NCBI GenBank assembly: GCA_021801025.1
Contig: JAJYYK010000004.1
Coordinates: forward strand, 62,001-126,000
Direction of reading: 5' to 3'
Length of the DNA stretch: 64,000 nucleotides
Origin: Pseudomonadota bacterium
Lineage (GTDB): Bacteria > Pseudomonadota > Gammaproteobacteria > Burkholderiales > Sulfuriferulaceae
Shown in pieces: positions 1 to 10,139 of this stretch (positions within the stretch are counted from its first letter, which is position 1; each line of letters begins with the position of its first letter). The notes below the pieces were generated by a model that saw nothing but the letters and a program-made list of their open reading frames with translations, searched no databases and had not been told where the DNA came from. A program made the translations under genes and the position numbers.

Positions 1-277
1 AAATGATACAGGATGTACCTTGCAAACCAGTGATGACCGGCAAGACGCGTGCAATTTCTTCTTCATCACTCACAGGGGCAGCACCAGGACGCGTGGATTC
101 GCCACCCACATCAATGATGTCCGCACCGGCTTCAATTAAACGATACGCATAATCAATGGCCGCTTGTGCGGAAGGGCGTTTGCCTCCATCAGAAAAAGAG
201 TCCGGTGTGACATTCACAATCCCCATAATACGGGGAACGGACAAATCTAAAGATTTATGACGACAAATCAAACGCAT
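1..277 (-). CDS. folP: Dihydropteroate synthase, N-terminal part (cut by window edge)
   Basis: Dihydropteroate synthase joins p-aminobenzoate to the pterin diphosphate in cytosolic folate synthesis. The first 92 codons are present and the rest lies left of the window. Both family signatures are visible: GIVNVTPDSFSDGG near residue 18 and GADIIDVGGESTRPGA near residue 50, which bind the pterin and diphosphate. The ATG at 277-275 gives the usual short N-terminus before the first signature. It follows ftsH on the same strand after an 81-bp gap, a standard proteobacterial ftsH-folP order. Identification is firm; the C-terminus cannot be judged. Confidence 0.95.
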   Translation of the reverse strand, partial: MRLICRHKSLDLSVPRIMGIVNVTPDSFSDGGKRPSAQAAIDYAYRLIEAGADIIDVGGESTRPGAAPVSDEEEIARVLPVITGLQGTSCII

Positions 278-305
278 ATTAAGGAAACTGCCCGGCCAGA
301 AAGCC

Positions 306-329
306 ACAAGCCAGCAACAGCTGGCTTGT
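306..329. other. Perfect 10-bp hairpin between ftsH and folP
   Basis: ACAAGCCAGC pairs perfectly with GCTGGCTTGT around an AACA loop. No T-run follows on either strand, so it is not a convincing intrinsic terminator. It could be an mRNA processing or stabilising stem in the ftsH-folP transcript. Confidence 0.45.
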
Positions 330-358
330 TAAACAGGGAAACGGAGTTACCGTCATAC

Positions 359-2254
359 CTACACACCAGCGGCAGGTGTCGCGGTCGGTGCAGCATTGGG
401 TGGCGTGGTGCCGCTTGATGAAACCGAAGGTGTGCCGAGATTAACGGGTTTGGGAAGACGGGGTGGCAAACCGGACATGATGTCTTTGATTTGATCCGCA
501 TCAATGGTTTCCCATTCCAGCAAAGCATGGGTCATGGCCTCCACTTTGTCGCGATTGTCTTCCAACAATTTACGCGCCAATGCATATTGTTCATCAATAA
601 TGCGACGAATTTCAACATCCACCCTTTGCATGGTGGCTTCGGACACGCTTTTATGGGTGGTCACGCTACGTCCCAAAAATACCTCGCCCTCATTTTCGCC
701 ATAGACCATTGGACCCAAAGCAGGTGACATTCCCCACTGCGTCACCATGCGACGCGCCATCTCGGTGGCACGTTCAAAATCGTTCGATGCCCCAGTCGTC
801 ATGTGGTTCATGAATATTTCTTCAGCAATTCGCCCGCCAAACAACACCGAAATATTTTGCAACAACTGGGCACGATCCATGCTGTAACGGTCTTCTGTAG
901 GCAGTTGCATGGTTAACCCCAGTGCGCGCCCGCGCGGAATAATGGTAACCTTGTGTACCGGATCGGTTTTGTCCAGCAGATAAGCCACCACGGCATGCCC
1001 CGATTCGTGATACGCCGTATTACGACGCTCCTCCTCAGGCATGACCATGCCCTTGCGCTCACTGCCCATCATAATCTTGTCTTTAGCGCGTTCAAAGTCA
1101 TCCATATCGACCAGACGCTTATTACCTCGCGCTGCAAACAGGGCCGCCTCATTCACCAAATTGGCAAGATCCGCACCTGAAAAACCCGGCGTTCCTCTGG
1201 CCAAAATATCCGCACGCACATCCGTTCCCATAGGGATTTTACGCATATGGACCAGCAAAATTTGCTCGCGGCCACGTATATCGGGCAAAGAAACGACCAC
1301 CTGACGATCAAAACGACCAGGGCGCAATAAAGCGGGATCAAGCACATCAGGCCGATTTGTGGCCGCAATCACGATCACGCCGGCAGAGCCTTCAAAACCA
1401 TCCATTTCGACGAGCAATTGATTCAATGTTTGCTCACGCTCATCATTACCACCACCCATACCGGCGCCACGCTGCCGACCCACCGCATCAATTTCGTCAA
1501 TGAAAATAATACAGGGCGCATGCTTTTTAGCCTGCTCAAACATATCGCGCACCCGCGCCGCACCCACACCGACAAACATTTCGACAAAATCAGAACCGGA
1601 AATACTAAAAAAGGGAACTTTTGCTTCGCCGGCAATGGCCTTGGCCAATAAAGTCTTACCGGTTCCAGGACTACCTACCATCAATACACCGCGCGGTACG
1701 CGTCCACCCAGTTTTTGAAATTTTGCTGGTTCACGCAGAAAATCAACCAGTTCAGCCACTTCTTCTTTGGCTTCATCGCAACCCGCCACATCCGCAAAAG
1801 TAATTTGGTTGGTCGATTCATCGAGCATACGCGCTTTACTTTTACCAAACGAAAAAGCACCCCCTTTACCGCCCCCCTGCATCTGGCGCATAAAAAACAC
1901 CCACACGCCGATCAACAACAACATGGGAAACCATGAAATGAAAATATTCATCAGGAAAGAGGGCTCTTCCTCAGGACGTGCCTGAACTGCCACACCACCT
2001 TTGAGTAAATCCGATACCATCCAGGGGTCTGCTGGCGCATAGGTGCTGAAATGGTGTCCGTCGGTTCGCACCCCTTTAATCACATGGTTCTCAATCACCA
2101 CTTTGGCAATTTGACCCTGCTTGACCTGATCGAGGAACTGGGAGTAATCCATTTGCACCTGAGGCGTCTCATGGGTATTAAACTGATTGAATACCGTCAT
2201 CAACACCAACGCGACCACTAACCAAATGGCTATATTTTTAAACATGTTATTCAT
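359..2254 (-). CDS. ftsH: ATP-dependent zinc metalloprotease FtsH
   Basis: FtsH is a membrane-anchored hexameric AAA+ protease that degrades misfolded membrane proteins and short-lived cytosolic regulators such as LpxC. The 631-residue protein has an N-terminal membrane segment (about 5-24), a periplasmic loop and a second segment (about 101-121). The AAA module follows, with Walker A GSPGTGKT (near 193) and Walker B IIFIDEID. The zinc site HESGH lies near residue 417. The tail is low-complexity and Pro/Ala/Thr-rich. The ATG at 2254 has an AGGAG ribosome site about 8 bases upstream. It lies 129 bp downstream of rlmE, as in many proteobacteria. Confidence 0.98.
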   Translation of the reverse strand: MNNMFKNIAIWLVVALVLMTVFNQFNTHETPQVQMDYSQFLDQVKQGQIAKVVIENHVIKGVRTDGHHFSTYAPADPWMVSDLLKGGVAVQARPEEEPSFLMNIFISWFPMLLLIGVWVFFMRQMQGGGKGGAFSFGKSKARMLDESTNQITFADVAGCDEAKEEVAELVDFLREPAKFQKLGGRVPRGVLMVGSPGTGKTLLAKAIAGEAKVPFFSISGSDFVEMFVGVGAARVRDMFEQAKKHAPCIIFIDEIDAVGRQRGAGMGGGNDEREQTLNQLLVEMDGFEGSAGVIVIAATNRPDVLDPALLRPGRFDRQVVVSLPDIRGREQILLVHMRKIPMGTDVRADILARGTPGFSGADLANLVNEAALFAARGNKRLVDMDDFERAKDKIMMGSERKGMVMPEEERRNTAYHESGHAVVAYLLDKTDPVHKVTIIPRGRALGLTMQLPTEDRYSMDRAQLLQNISVLFGGRIAEEIFMNHMTTGASNDFERATEMARRMVTQWGMSPALGPMVYGENEGEVFLGRSVTTHKSVSEATMQRVDVEIRRIIDEQYALARKLLEDNRDKVEAMTHALLEWETIDADQIKDIMSGLPPRLPKPVNLGTPSVSSSGTTPPNAAPTATPAAGV

Positions 2255-2383
2255 CTATCCAGCTCCTGATGAGCGTCCACAAAAACAGTGTGGCGTGTCG
2301 TTTATTTTAAACAGAATGCTTCACGAAATCTTTGCAACAGTGACAACACCTATCCATATTCATCTATTCAAACCGGGCCACAC

Positions 2384-3007
2384 TCAATCCTCCACCAAGG
2401 ATTTTAACCCCTTACCCAGCAAATAGACCTCGTTGCTACGGTCGCGCGAGGCTTTCGGCTTGCGGCTCAACACCTGATTGAAACTCAAGCGCATATCGGC
2501 AAGATATTCTGAAAATCCCTCGCCCTGAAACACCTTCACCAAAAAATTTCCCTCTGGCCTCAGCCATACTCGGGCAAATTCCAGCGCCAATTCACACAGG
2601 TACAAGCTACGAGCCTGATCAACACTACTCACACCGCTCATATTGGGCGCCATATCACAGATTACAAGATCAAGACGACGGTTTTTTAAAGCCAACTCCA
2701 TTTCATCCAGGGTGATCTGTTCCGTGAAATCGCCTTGAATAAAATGCACCCCGGGAATCGGATCCATCGGCAACAGATCCAAAGCAATCACTTGCGCACC
2801 TTGACGACTGGCAAATTGAGACCAGCCGCCTGGTGTAGAACCCAAATCGGCGAGCATACAACCATGTCGTATCAAGCCATCCTTTTGACTGATCTCTTCC
2901 AGCTTGAATGCGGCACGTGAGCGATATCCCTGTGCTTTGGCGAGTTTCACATAAGGGTCGTTGAGATGCTCACGCATCCATGCTTTGCTGGTTTTAGCTG
3001 GCTTCAT
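2384..3007 (-). CDS. rlmE: 23S rRNA (uridine-2'-O)-methyltransferase RlmE
   Basis: RlmE (FtsJ/RrmJ) methylates the 2'-O of U2552 in the 23S A-loop late in 50S assembly. The 207-residue length is typical. The K-D-K-E catalytic tetrad is recognisable in FKLEE, ICDMAPNMSG, FLVKVFQGEGF and SNEVYLLGKG. The SAM-binding motif reads DLGSTPGGWSQ where most homologues have DLGAAPGGWSQ, a small substitution unlikely to abolish activity. Its start overlaps the stop of the DUF4149 gene by 4 bp (ATGA), implying translational coupling. The usual neighbour yhbY is absent. Confidence 0.96.
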   Translation of the reverse strand: MKPAKTSKAWMREHLNDPYVKLAKAQGYRSRAAFKLEEISQKDGLIRHGCMLADLGSTPGGWSQFASRQGAQVIALDLLPMDPIPGVHFIQGDFTEQITLDEMELALKNRRLDLVICDMAPNMSGVSSVDQARSLYLCELALEFARVWLRPEGNFLVKVFQGEGFSEYLADMRLSFNQVLSRKPKASRDRSNEVYLLGKGLKSLVED

Positions 3008-3456
3008 TCTTTCGCGAGCAGCACCAGTCCGAGTAAACTTTCAATCAGATAGATAATACTGGCAATACCATGCCAACGTGCAAACCGGTCGCTGAATGCG
3101 CTTTGCATCACCGCCTTGGGCCAGGCTTGCACTTTGAGCGTTTCGATGATCGGTTGAATACCGAAATAACTGGCCAAAGTCATCAGGAGCATGATCAAAG
3201 CCGCCCAAAACCAGGCTTGTTTGAGTGCTCCACCACCAAATCGGGTCAATCGGTGAATCAGTAAATAAAACCCGCAAGCCATCCCCAACAAGGCAATCAC
3301 GGCAAACATTCCGCCCGCCAGATTACCGGCAAGTTGCTTGTCTTTCAGATGCCAAAACAACACGGGTGCGGCAATATAGCCGATCGCCCACAGACCACCC
3401 ACCCAAGCGGTAACAGCTATCCTGGCAAAAAATTCTGCAAAACGGGCTGAACTCAT
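3004..3456 (-). CDS. DUF4149 integral membrane protein
   Basis: This 150-residue, strongly hydrophobic protein has about four predicted membrane segments (roughly 10-32, 46-66, 78-100 and 130-148). It matches the DUF4149 (TMEM205-like) family by its length, the early WVGGLWAIGYIAAPVLF stretch and its place between greA and rlmE. The biochemical role of the family is unknown. The start codon abuts the greA stop and the stop overlaps rlmE, so it is translated as part of the carAB-greA-rlmE operon. Confidence 0.85.
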   Translation of the reverse strand: MSSARFAEFFARIAVTAWVGGLWAIGYIAAPVLFWHLKDKQLAGNLAGGMFAVIALLGMACGFYLLIHRLTRFGGGALKQAWFWAALIMLLMTLASYFGIQPIIETLKVQAWPKAVMQSAFSDRFARWHGIASIIYLIESLLGLVLLAKE

Positions 3457-3942
3457 TTATAAGTAGCGCACATCCAGCACTTCATACTGGCGCACGCCTC
3501 CGGGTGCCATCACATCCGCCGTGTCACCGACATACTTGCCAATCAACGCACGTGCAATGGGCGAACTGATGGAAATCTTGGATTGTTTAATATTTGCTTC
3601 ATCATCGCCCACAATTTGGTACGTGACCGCGTCGCCGCTTTCAGCATCTTCAAGCTCTACCGTCGCACCAAAAACAATCCGCCCTTCCGCATCAATACTT
3701 GCGGGATCAATAATTTGGGCCGTAGACAATTTGGCTTCCAGTTCAGCAATACGACCTTCAATAAAACCCTGCTTCTCTTTCGCTGCATCATACTCGGCAT
3801 TTTCGGATAAATCGCCTTGCGCACGCGCTTCAGCAATCGCAGTGATCACAGATGGACGCTCAACCGTTTTTAAACGGTGTAGCTCTTCTCGCAGCTGTTG
3901 CGCGCCGAAAACAGTTAAGGGTACTTTGGTTATCGCGTTCAT
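3457..3942 (-). CDS. greA: Transcription elongation factor GreA
   Basis: GreA enters the RNA polymerase secondary channel and stimulates cleavage of backtracked transcripts. The 161-residue protein has the N-terminal antiparallel coiled coil (about 1-80) with the acidic tip [15 protein letters not shown], whose Asp and Glu act at the polymerase active site. An FKBP-like C-terminal domain follows ([15 protein letters not shown]). Its ATG overlaps the carB stop by 4 bp. The carB-greA order is common in proteobacteria. Confidence 0.97.
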   Translation of the reverse strand: MNAITKVPLTVFGAQQLREELHRLKTVERPSVITAIAEARAQGDLSENAEYDAAKEKQGFIEGRIAELEAKLSTAQIIDPASIDAEGRIVFGATVELEDAESGDAVTYQIVGDDEANIKQSKISISSPIARALIGKYVGDTADVMAPGGVRQYEVLDVRYL

Positions 3943-6900
3943 TTCATACTTTCCAGGGCGCGCACACGCCCATGCAATTGCTGTAAATCATACACATTCA
4001 GTTCACTCATCGCTCGCATACCGATGCATGCCGCCCGTGCGCCTTCCAGTGTGGTGTAATATGTCACACGTTGCGCCAGGGCCACACGACGAATTTCTAC
4101 CGAGTCGCGGGCAGCACGTTTGTCATCCACCACATTGACGATGAAGTTAATTTCGTTGTTTTTAATCATATCGACGATATGCGGACGGCCTTCAGCGACT
4201 TTGTTCACCACCCTTACCGCCAAACCTGCTGTTTGCAACGCCACCGCTGTGCCACGAGTTGCCACCAACACAAACCCCAAGGCCAATAATTCCGCACCAA
4301 TCTCGACAATTTTAACCTTGTCGGCATTGCGCACACTCAAAAAGGCCTGCCCACCTTTAGGTAATTTAACACCCGCTGCCAACTGCGATTTGACAAACGC
4401 CTCAGCAAAAGTTTCGCCTATGCCCATTACCTCACCCGTTGATTTCATTTCCGGGCCCAATAAAGTGTCCACGCCCTGAAATTTAGCAAAGGGGAATACG
4501 GCTTCTTTCACTGAATAATAGGGGGGGATAATTTCGTCTACCACCCCCTGTTCCACCAAAGACGTGCCCGCCATACATCGAGCGGCCACTTTCGCCAGCG
4601 GCACGCCCGTGGCTTTGGACACAAAGGGCACGGTACGCGAAGCGCGCGGATTCACCTCTAATACATAGACGGTTTCATTTTGGATCGCAAACTGTACGTT
4701 CATCAAGCCGATCACATTGAGTGCACGAGCCATCGCAATCGTTTGCCGACGAATTTCATCCTGCAATGCGCGGGAGAGGTTATAGGGGGGCAAAGAACAA
4801 GCTGAATCACCCGAATGCACACCAGCCTGCTCAATGTGTTCCATGATACCACCGATGACGACCATTTCGCCATCGGACACGGCATCCACATCGACCTCTA
4901 CTGCATTATTCAAAAAACGATCCAGCAACACAGGCGAATCATTCGATACTTTTACTGCTTCGCGCATATAACGCTGTAAATCTTCCTCGGCACGGACGAT
5001 TTCCATTGCCCTTCCACCCAGCACATAGGATGGTCGCACCACCAGGGGATAACCAATTTCAGATGCCAAAACAATGGCTTGCTCTGCCGAACGCGCGGTA
5101 CGGTTAGGCGGTTGCAACAATCCCAGCGCTTGTAACATTTTTTGAAAACGCTCACGGTCTTCCGCACAATCAATCATATCCGGCGTTGTACCAATAATCG
5201 GCGCGCCGCAAGATTGTAAATCACGTGCCAGTTTTAATGGCGTTTGCCCGCCATACTGGACAATGACCCCTACAGGTTTCTCAATCCGTACGATTTCCAG
5301 CACATCTTCCAAAGTCAGTGGCTCAAAATACAGACGGTCCGAAATGTCGTAATCAGTGGACACTGTTTCAGGATTGCAGTTGACCATAATGGTTTCAAAA
5401 CCATCTTCACGCAGCGCAAGTGCGGCATGGACACAGCAATAGTCAAACTCAATTCCCTGCCCAATGCGATTCGGTCCACCGCCTAGCACCATAATTTTAC
5501 GGCGATTAGTCGGTTGAGCCTCACACTCTTCTTCGTAGGTGGAATACATATACGCTGTGTGCGAAGCAAATTCTGCCGCGCAGGTATCCACGCGCTTATA
5601 CACTGGGTGAATATGCTGCGCCCAACGTCGTTGACGCACCGCATCTTTATCCACACCCAGCAAACTCGCCAAACGCCGGTCAGAAAATCCATCCCGTTTT
5701 AAACTGAGCAATTCCGCGACATCCAGACTATCCAGCTGACGACCAGTCAAATCCGATTCAGTGGCAACCAAAGCGCGAATTTGTGCCAAAAACCATGGAT
5801 CAATGTGCGAAAATGCCTGTACCTCTTCCAGGCTCATCCCTACCCTGAATGCGTCAGCCACATACCAAAGCCGCTCCGGTCCAGGATTACCAATTTCCGC
5901 CTCAATCACGTTACGATCTTGACTCAGCGTATCCAAACCGTATACACCGGTTTCCAGACCTCTTATGGCTTTTTGTAACGATTCGCGGAAAGTGCGGCCT
6001 ATCGCCATCACCTCTCCCACTGATTTCATTTGTGTCGTCAAACGATCATTGGCTTGCGGAAATTTTTCAAAGGCAAAACGGGGTATCTTGGTGACGACAT
6101 AATCAATACTGGGCTCAAACGAAGCGGGCGTCACGCCGCCAGTAATATCATTGGTCAATTCATCCAGCGTATAACCCACCGCCAGTTTGGCGGCAATTTT
6201 AGCAATGGGGAAACCGGTGGCCTTGGATGCCAATGCCGATGAACGCGACACACGCGGATTCATTTCAATCACCACCATACGTCCATCACGCGGGTTGATA
6301 CCAAACTGCACATTAGAACCGCCAGTTTCCACGCCAATCTCTCGCAGCACTGCAATCGAAGCATCACGCATGTGCTGATATTCACGGTCAGTCAACGTCA
6401 ATGCAGGCGCCACCGTAATTGAATCGCCAGTGTGCACGCCCATCGGATCAAAATTTTCAATTGAGCAGACAATAATGCAGTTGTCCTTGCGGTCACGCAC
6501 CACTTCCATCTCAAATTCTTTCCAACCTATGAGCGATTCTTCAATCAGCAACTCATGGGTAGGTGAGGCTTCCAGACCACGCTCACAAATTTCAACGAAT
6601 TCTTCGCGATTGTAAGCAATGCCGCCACCAGTTCCGCCCATGGTAAATGAAGGCCGAATGATGGTTGGAAAGCCCATCACTGCCTGTACCTGCAAGGCCT
6701 CTTCCATGCTGTGCGCAATCAGGGAACGGGGTGAGTGCAAGCCAATGCGTGCCATGGCCTGCTTGAATTTTTCCCGGTCTTCAGCCATATCGATGGCGTC
6801 ACGCGACGCACCAATCATTTCCACGCCATAACGTTCCAAAACACCATGCTTGGCCAAATCCAGCGCGCAATTCAGCGCAGTTTGCCCACCCATAGTCGGC

Positions 6901-7160
6901 AACAATGCATCGGGACGTTCTTTGGCAATAATTTTTTCTACCACTGACCAGGTAATAGGCTCAATGTAAGTCACATCGGCCATGTCAGGGTCGGTCATGA
7001 TTGTCGCCGGATTGGAATTGACCAAAATGACGCGATAACCTTCCTCACGCAGGGCTTTGCATGCCTGCACGCCGGAATAGTCAAATTCGCATGCCTGGCC
7101 GATAACAATCGGTCCCGCACCAATAATCAGGATACTGTGTAAGTCTGTACGCTTGGACAT
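3939..7160 (-). CDS. carB: Carbamoyl-phosphate synthase large subunit
   Basis: The large subunit makes carbamoyl phosphate from bicarbonate, ATP and ammonia passed from CarA, feeding arginine and pyrimidine synthesis. Two homologous ATP-grasp halves are clear. The first begins [21 protein letters not shown]. The second begins [20 protein letters not shown] near residue 555. A C-terminal MGS-like allosteric domain ends the protein. The ATG at 7160 gives 1073 residues, equal to the E. coli protein, and starts MSKRTDLHS as expected. An upstream TTG at 7193 would add 11 unconserved residues and is rejected. Confidence 0.97.
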   Translation of the reverse strand: MSKRTDLHSILIIGAGPIVIGQACEFDYSGVQACKALREEGYRVILVNSNPATIMTDPDMADVTYIEPITWSVVEKIIAKERPDALLPTMGGQTALNCALDLAKHGVLERYGVEMIGASRDAIDMAEDREKFKQAMARIGLHSPRSLIAHSMEEALQVQAVMGFPTIIRPSFTMGGTGGGIAYNREEFVEICERGLEASPTHELLIEESLIGWKEFEMEVVRDRKDNCIIVCSIENFDPMGVHTGDSITVAPALTLTDREYQHMRDASIAVLREIGVETGGSNVQFGINPRDGRMVVIEMNPRVSRSSALASKATGFPIAKIAAKLAVGYTLDELTNDITGGVTPASFEPSIDYVVTKIPRFAFEKFPQANDRLTTQMKSVGEVMAIGRTFRESLQKAIRGLETGVYGLDTLSQDRNVIEAEIGNPGPERLWYVADAFRVGMSLEEVQAFSHIDPWFLAQIRALVATESDLTGRQLDSLDVAELLSLKRDGFSDRRLASLLGVDKDAVRQRRWAQHIHPVYKRVDTCAAEFASHTAYMYSTYEEECEAQPTNRRKIMVLGGGPNRIGQGIEFDYCCVHAALALREDGFETIMVNCNPETVSTDYDISDRLYFEPLTLEDVLEIVRIEKPVGVIVQYGGQTPLKLARDLQSCGAPIIGTTPDMIDCAEDRERFQKMLQALGLLQPPNRTARSAEQAIVLASEIGYPLVVRPSYVLGGRAMEIVRAEEDLQRYMREAVKVSNDSPVLLDRFLNNAVEVDVDAVSDGEMVVIGGIMEHIEQAGVHSGDSACSLPPYNLSRALQDEIRRQTIAMARALNVIGLMNVQFAIQNETVYVLEVNPRASRTVPFVSKATGVPLAKVAARCMAGTSLVEQGVVDEIIPPYYSVKEAVFPFAKFQGVDTLLGPEMKSTGEVMGIGETFAEAFVKSQLAAGVKLPKGGQAFLSVRNADKVKIVEIGAELLALGFVLVATRGTAVALQTAGLAVRVVNKVAEGRPHIVDMIKNNEINFIVNVVDDKRAARDSVEIRRVALAQRVTYYTTLEGARAACIGMRAMSELNVYDLQQLHGRVRALESMK

Positions 7161-7218
7161 AGGATTGTGTGAATTGCCGCCTTTAATTGACAAATTTTTG
7201 CCTAACGCTCGTTAGGGC

Positions 7219-8361
7219 TTAGGACGCTTTATGACGAAAGGTACGCATCATTTGCACAAAGCGATCAAACAAACCGGCTACATCGTGTGGCCCAGGACTG
7301 GCTTCAGGGTGTCCCTGAAAACCGAATGCGGGCACATCGGTACGCTCAACCCCTTGCAAGGAGCCATCGAACAGCGACACATGCGTTTCGCGCAAGATGT
7401 CGGGAAGTCCATTGGAATCGACAGAAAAACCATGATTCTGACTGGTGATCATCACTCGCCCGCTGTCCAAATCTTTGACCGGATGGTTAGCACCGTGATG
7501 ACCGAATTTCATTTTGACAGTTTTTGCACCGGAAGCCAGTGCCAGTAACTGATGCCCCAAACAAATACCAAAAATCGGAATACCGCTGGTTAATAATTGT
7601 TTAATCGCCGTAATGGCATAATCACAGGCTTCCGGGTCACCGGGGCCATTGGACAAAAAGATGCCATCCGGACACAGTACAAGCACGTCTTCCGCACTGG
7701 CCTGGGCGGGCAAAACCGTCACGCGACAACCGCGCCCCGCCAGCATACGTAAAATATTGCGCTTTACCCCATAGTCAAATGCGACGACATGCCAGGGCTG
7801 ACCGGCAGGCGTTGTAAAACCGCCCTCAAGCTGCCACTCGCCTTCGGTCCATTCATAAGGGGCTGTCACAGAGACCTCTTTGGCCAAATCCATGCCGACC
7901 AAACCAGAAAATGCTTGGGCCTGCCGCAAGGCATCCGCTTCATCTATGTCACCGGCCATGATACAACCAGCTTGCGCACCACGTTCACGCAACAGGCGCG
8001 TCAGGCGCCGTGTATCGATATCCGCAATCGCCACCACATGATGTTGTATTAAATAACTTTCCAAATCGCCAGAAGAACGATAGTTGCTTGACAATAATGG
8101 TAAATCCCGCACCACCAAACCTGCTGCATACAAGGCAGCAGATTCACAATCTTCAGTATTGACGCCAGTATTACCAATGTGCGGACAAGTCAAAGTCACA
8201 ATCTGTCGTGCGTACGAGGGATCAGTCAAAATCTCCTGATAGCCAGTTATGGCGGTATTAAACACCACCTCACCCACTGCAACACCCGATGCACCAATGG
8301 CCGAACCACGGAACACCGAACCATCAGCCAACACAAGAACAGCGGGACATCGTTGCGACAA
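7219..8361 (-). CDS. carA: Carbamoyl-phosphate synthase small (glutaminase) subunit
   Basis: CarA hydrolyses glutamine and channels ammonia to CarB. The 380-residue protein has the CPSase small-chain N-domain followed by a class I glutamine amidotransferase. The nucleophile Cys is in [14 protein letters not shown] and the His/Glu pair in [11 protein letters not shown]. The start is TTG at 8361, supported by TGAGGTAA five bases upstream. The nearby ATG at 8350 is out of frame. A short CCTAAC/GTTAGG dyad lies in the 58-bp carA-carB gap. It is the first gene of a long minus-strand run. Confidence 0.96.
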   Translation of the reverse strand: MSQRCPAVLVLADGSVFRGSAIGASGVAVGEVVFNTAITGYQEILTDPSYARQIVTLTCPHIGNTGVNTEDCESAALYAAGLVVRDLPLLSSNYRSSGDLESYLIQHHVVAIADIDTRRLTRLLRERGAQAGCIMAGDIDEADALRQAQAFSGLVGMDLAKEVSVTAPYEWTEGEWQLEGGFTTPAGQPWHVVAFDYGVKRNILRMLAGRGCRVTVLPAQASAEDVLVLCPDGIFLSNGPGDPEACDYAITAIKQLLTSGIPIFGICLGHQLLALASGAKTVKMKFGHHGANHPVKDLDSGRVMITSQNHGFSVDSNGLPDILRETHVSLFDGSLQGVERTDVPAFGFQGHPEASPGPHDVAGLFDRFVQMMRTFRHKAS

Positions 8362-8593
8362 GGATTACCTCAGCCAGGAAATTGAAGACACAAAGAAACG
8401 GGCAAGGTTCACACCACGCCCGCATTCTATAAAATCAGTGGTGCAATTTTAGCCCAAACCGCTTCAATTGTCCATCACCACCTTTGTCCATTCTTTACGA
8501 AACACCGCGTCATGATAAAAAGGCAGCCTTGCCACACGCAGGTGCCAACTAAAAATCGGCCCGCTCGCCGCCGGGCAAAGCTGTGCCACCGAC
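8362..8593. other. carA upstream region
   Basis: No gene is seen. On the minus strand this should hold the carA promoter; an AT-rich TTTTATAGAAT stretch lies about 70 bases before the carA start, but no well-spaced -35 box is convincing. Near 8558-8577 there is a GC-rich dyad (GCCCG/CGGGC). No PyrR-like or ArgR-like site can be assigned. Confidence 0.4.
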
Positions 8594-8704
8594 AGCAATG
8601 AGGTCACCGGCCTTCAGGCCGGTGGATATTTTAGTCAGGGTGGGGTTCGGCACTCCTGCCGGCCTGAAGGCCGGGATTTTAAACCAGCAAGGAAAAAGGA
8701 TAAA
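8594..8704 (+). repeat. Structured dispersed repeat, copy A (HEARO/omega-RNA-like)
   Basis: This 111-bp unit is nearly identical to 27773-27883. It folds into three successive hairpins. The first is CACCGGCC-TTCA-GGCCGGTG (8605-8624). The second pairs GGTGGGG with CTCCTGCC. The third is CCGGCC-TGAA-GGCCGG (8659-8674). A single-stranded tail follows, TTTTAAACCAGC then AAGGAAAAAGGATAAA, which looks like a ribosome site awaiting a start codon. Compared with copy B, stem 1 carries a C-G to T-A compensatory change. By memory of the family, the layout resembles the noncoding RNA upstream of IscB/IsrB genes; that link is an inference, and no such gene follows. Confidence 0.75.
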
Positions 8705-8849
8705 TAAACGCGCCAATCATTTCATCGCATCCCTTTGGAAAAGGGATTGAACAGGCCATAGACAGTTGATGATGCTGTATCAACTCACCTCATTCGGGGT
8801 AAAATAGCCGGAACAAGTTTTTTAGCAAATGATCACGGGGATTTTCATC

Positions 8850-9281
8850 ATGCAAGCACGCGTCAAATGGGTAGAAAACAGGGCATTTTTAGGGCAGACC
8901 GGTAGCGGTCATGCCGTCCTCATGGATGGCGCACCCGAAAGCGGTGGCAATAATCTCGGTCCTCGCCCCATGGAAATGCTGTTATTGGGTGCAGGGGGCT
9001 GCACAGCATTCGATGTGGTGAGCATTCTCCAGAAATCACGCGCCAAAATCACTGACTGTGTGGTAGAAATTAGCGCAGAACGGGCAGAAACCGATCCCAA
9101 AGTATTCACCCACATCCACATGCATTTCATCGTCACCGGCCATACACTTAAACCAGAACTGGTTGAGCGCGCCATTCGTCTTTCCGCGGAAAAATATTGT
9201 TCTGCCACCATTATGCTGGGGCGCACCGCCACAGTGAGCCATGATTTTGTAGTGGTCGAAACGCAGAACGAAACTGCTTAG
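8850..9281 (+). CDS. OsmC/YhfA family peroxide-reductase-like protein
   Basis: This 143-residue protein matches the YhfA branch of the OsmC/Ohr fold. The N-terminus MQARVKWVENRAFLG is family-typical. The two conserved cysteines sit in GAGGCTAFDV (near 50) and SAEKYCSATI (near 118), the positions that form the thiol redox site in OsmC/Ohr proteins. An upstream ATG at 8829 would add seven poorly conserved residues, so 8850 is preferred. It is monocistronic and convergent with queF. The physiological substrate of YhfA-type proteins is not established. Confidence 0.85.
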   Translation: MQARVKWVENRAFLGQTGSGHAVLMDGAPESGGNNLGPRPMEMLLLGAGGCTAFDVVSILQKSRAKITDCVVEISAERAETDPKVFTHIHMHFIVTGHTLKPELVERAIRLSAEKYCSATIMLGRTATVSHDFVVVETQNETA

Positions 9282-9302
9282 CCCGTAAAACCCAAGTTAA
9301 GT

Positions 9303-10139
9303 TTATTGCCGGGGATGTCTCAAATTGGAGGGCAAAGTCGTTGCATTAAAATTGCTGCGCCATGGATTAATGTCCAATCCACCGCGACGGGTATATCGCG
9401 CATACACGGACAACTTCGTCGGTCGGCAAGCGTGTTGAATATCGATAAAAATTTGCTCTACGCATTGCTCATGAAAAGCATTGTGCGTGCGGAAACCCAC
9501 TAAATAACGCAATAAACTGGCTTGATCAATGGGTGCGCCAAGATAATAGATTTGTACGCTCGCCCAATCGGGCTGTCCCGTCACGGGGCAATTTGATTTA
9601 AGCAAACGAGATACCAGCGTTTGCTCGATCTGTGGGGTGCTCGCGTCGACCTGCAATATTTCTTTGCCAACTTGCCCCACTTCAACATCGATGTCCAGGC
9701 GATCCAGCAACAGGCCTGCCATTTCAGTCAAACTTTGGCCAGCCACTTCCTCTGGTGTTTGCAAATGCACATCTACCCTTGCACCTGCCACCCGGGACAA
9801 ATCGGCTGCAATCCGGTTTTTTACAGCATTCATGTCCTGCATCGCTATCTGACTATAACCGTTCAGGTACAATTTCAGGGATTTCGATTCAATCAGTGCA
9901 GGAGAGTCTGCCGGAAAGATGATTTTTGCTAACGCAACCTGGGGTTTGCCGCGCATATTCAACCAGGACAGCTCATAAGCATTCCAAATGTCTGCGCCCA
10001 AAAAGGGCAAAGTCCCCAAGATCCCCAGCTCTGCCCGCATGGGTGCACGGGGTACCGCATACAGCACCCCTGCGTCATATGCACCGTCATATTCTGTCGG
10101 CTTGCCCAACAAACTGGCTTCGACATGGGTATCAGGCAT
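9303..10139 (-). CDS. queF: NADPH-dependent 7-cyano-7-deazaguanine reductase QueF
   Basis: QueF reduces preQ0 to preQ1 in queuosine tRNA-modification synthesis. At 278 residues it is the long (type II, YqcD-like) form with a degenerate N-terminal half and a catalytic C-terminal half. The nucleophilic Cys lies in LLKSNCPVTGQPDWAS, which forms the thioimide with preQ0. The QueF substrate motif appears as ESKSLKLYLNGYSQ, and FHEQC lies further on. The C-terminal RRGGLDINPWRSN is also diagnostic. Its start overlaps the ygfZ tail by 8 bp. Confidence 0.95.
   Translation of the reverse strand: MPDTHVEASLLGKPTEYDGAYDAGVLYAVPRAPMRAELGILGTLPFLGADIWNAYELSWLNMRGKPQVALAKIIFPADSPALIESKSLKLYLNGYSQIAMQDMNAVKNRIAADLSRVAGARVDVHLQTPEEVAGQSLTEMAGLLLDRLDIDVEVGQVGKEILQVDASTPQIEQTLVSRLLKSNCPVTGQPDWASVQIYYLGAPIDQASLLRYLVGFRTHNAFHEQCVEQIFIDIQHACRPTKLSVYARYTRRGGLDINPWRSNFNATTLPSNLRHPRQ

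Noticed and set aside
7201-7216. CCTAACGCTCGTTAGG dyad between carA and carB as a terminator
   Set aside because: Stem of only six to seven pairs with no T-run, within an operon whose second gene must be transcribed.
8594-8704. CRISPR-like repeat
   Set aside because: The hairpin units are not regularly spaced with variable spacers; copies are dispersed over tens of kilobases.
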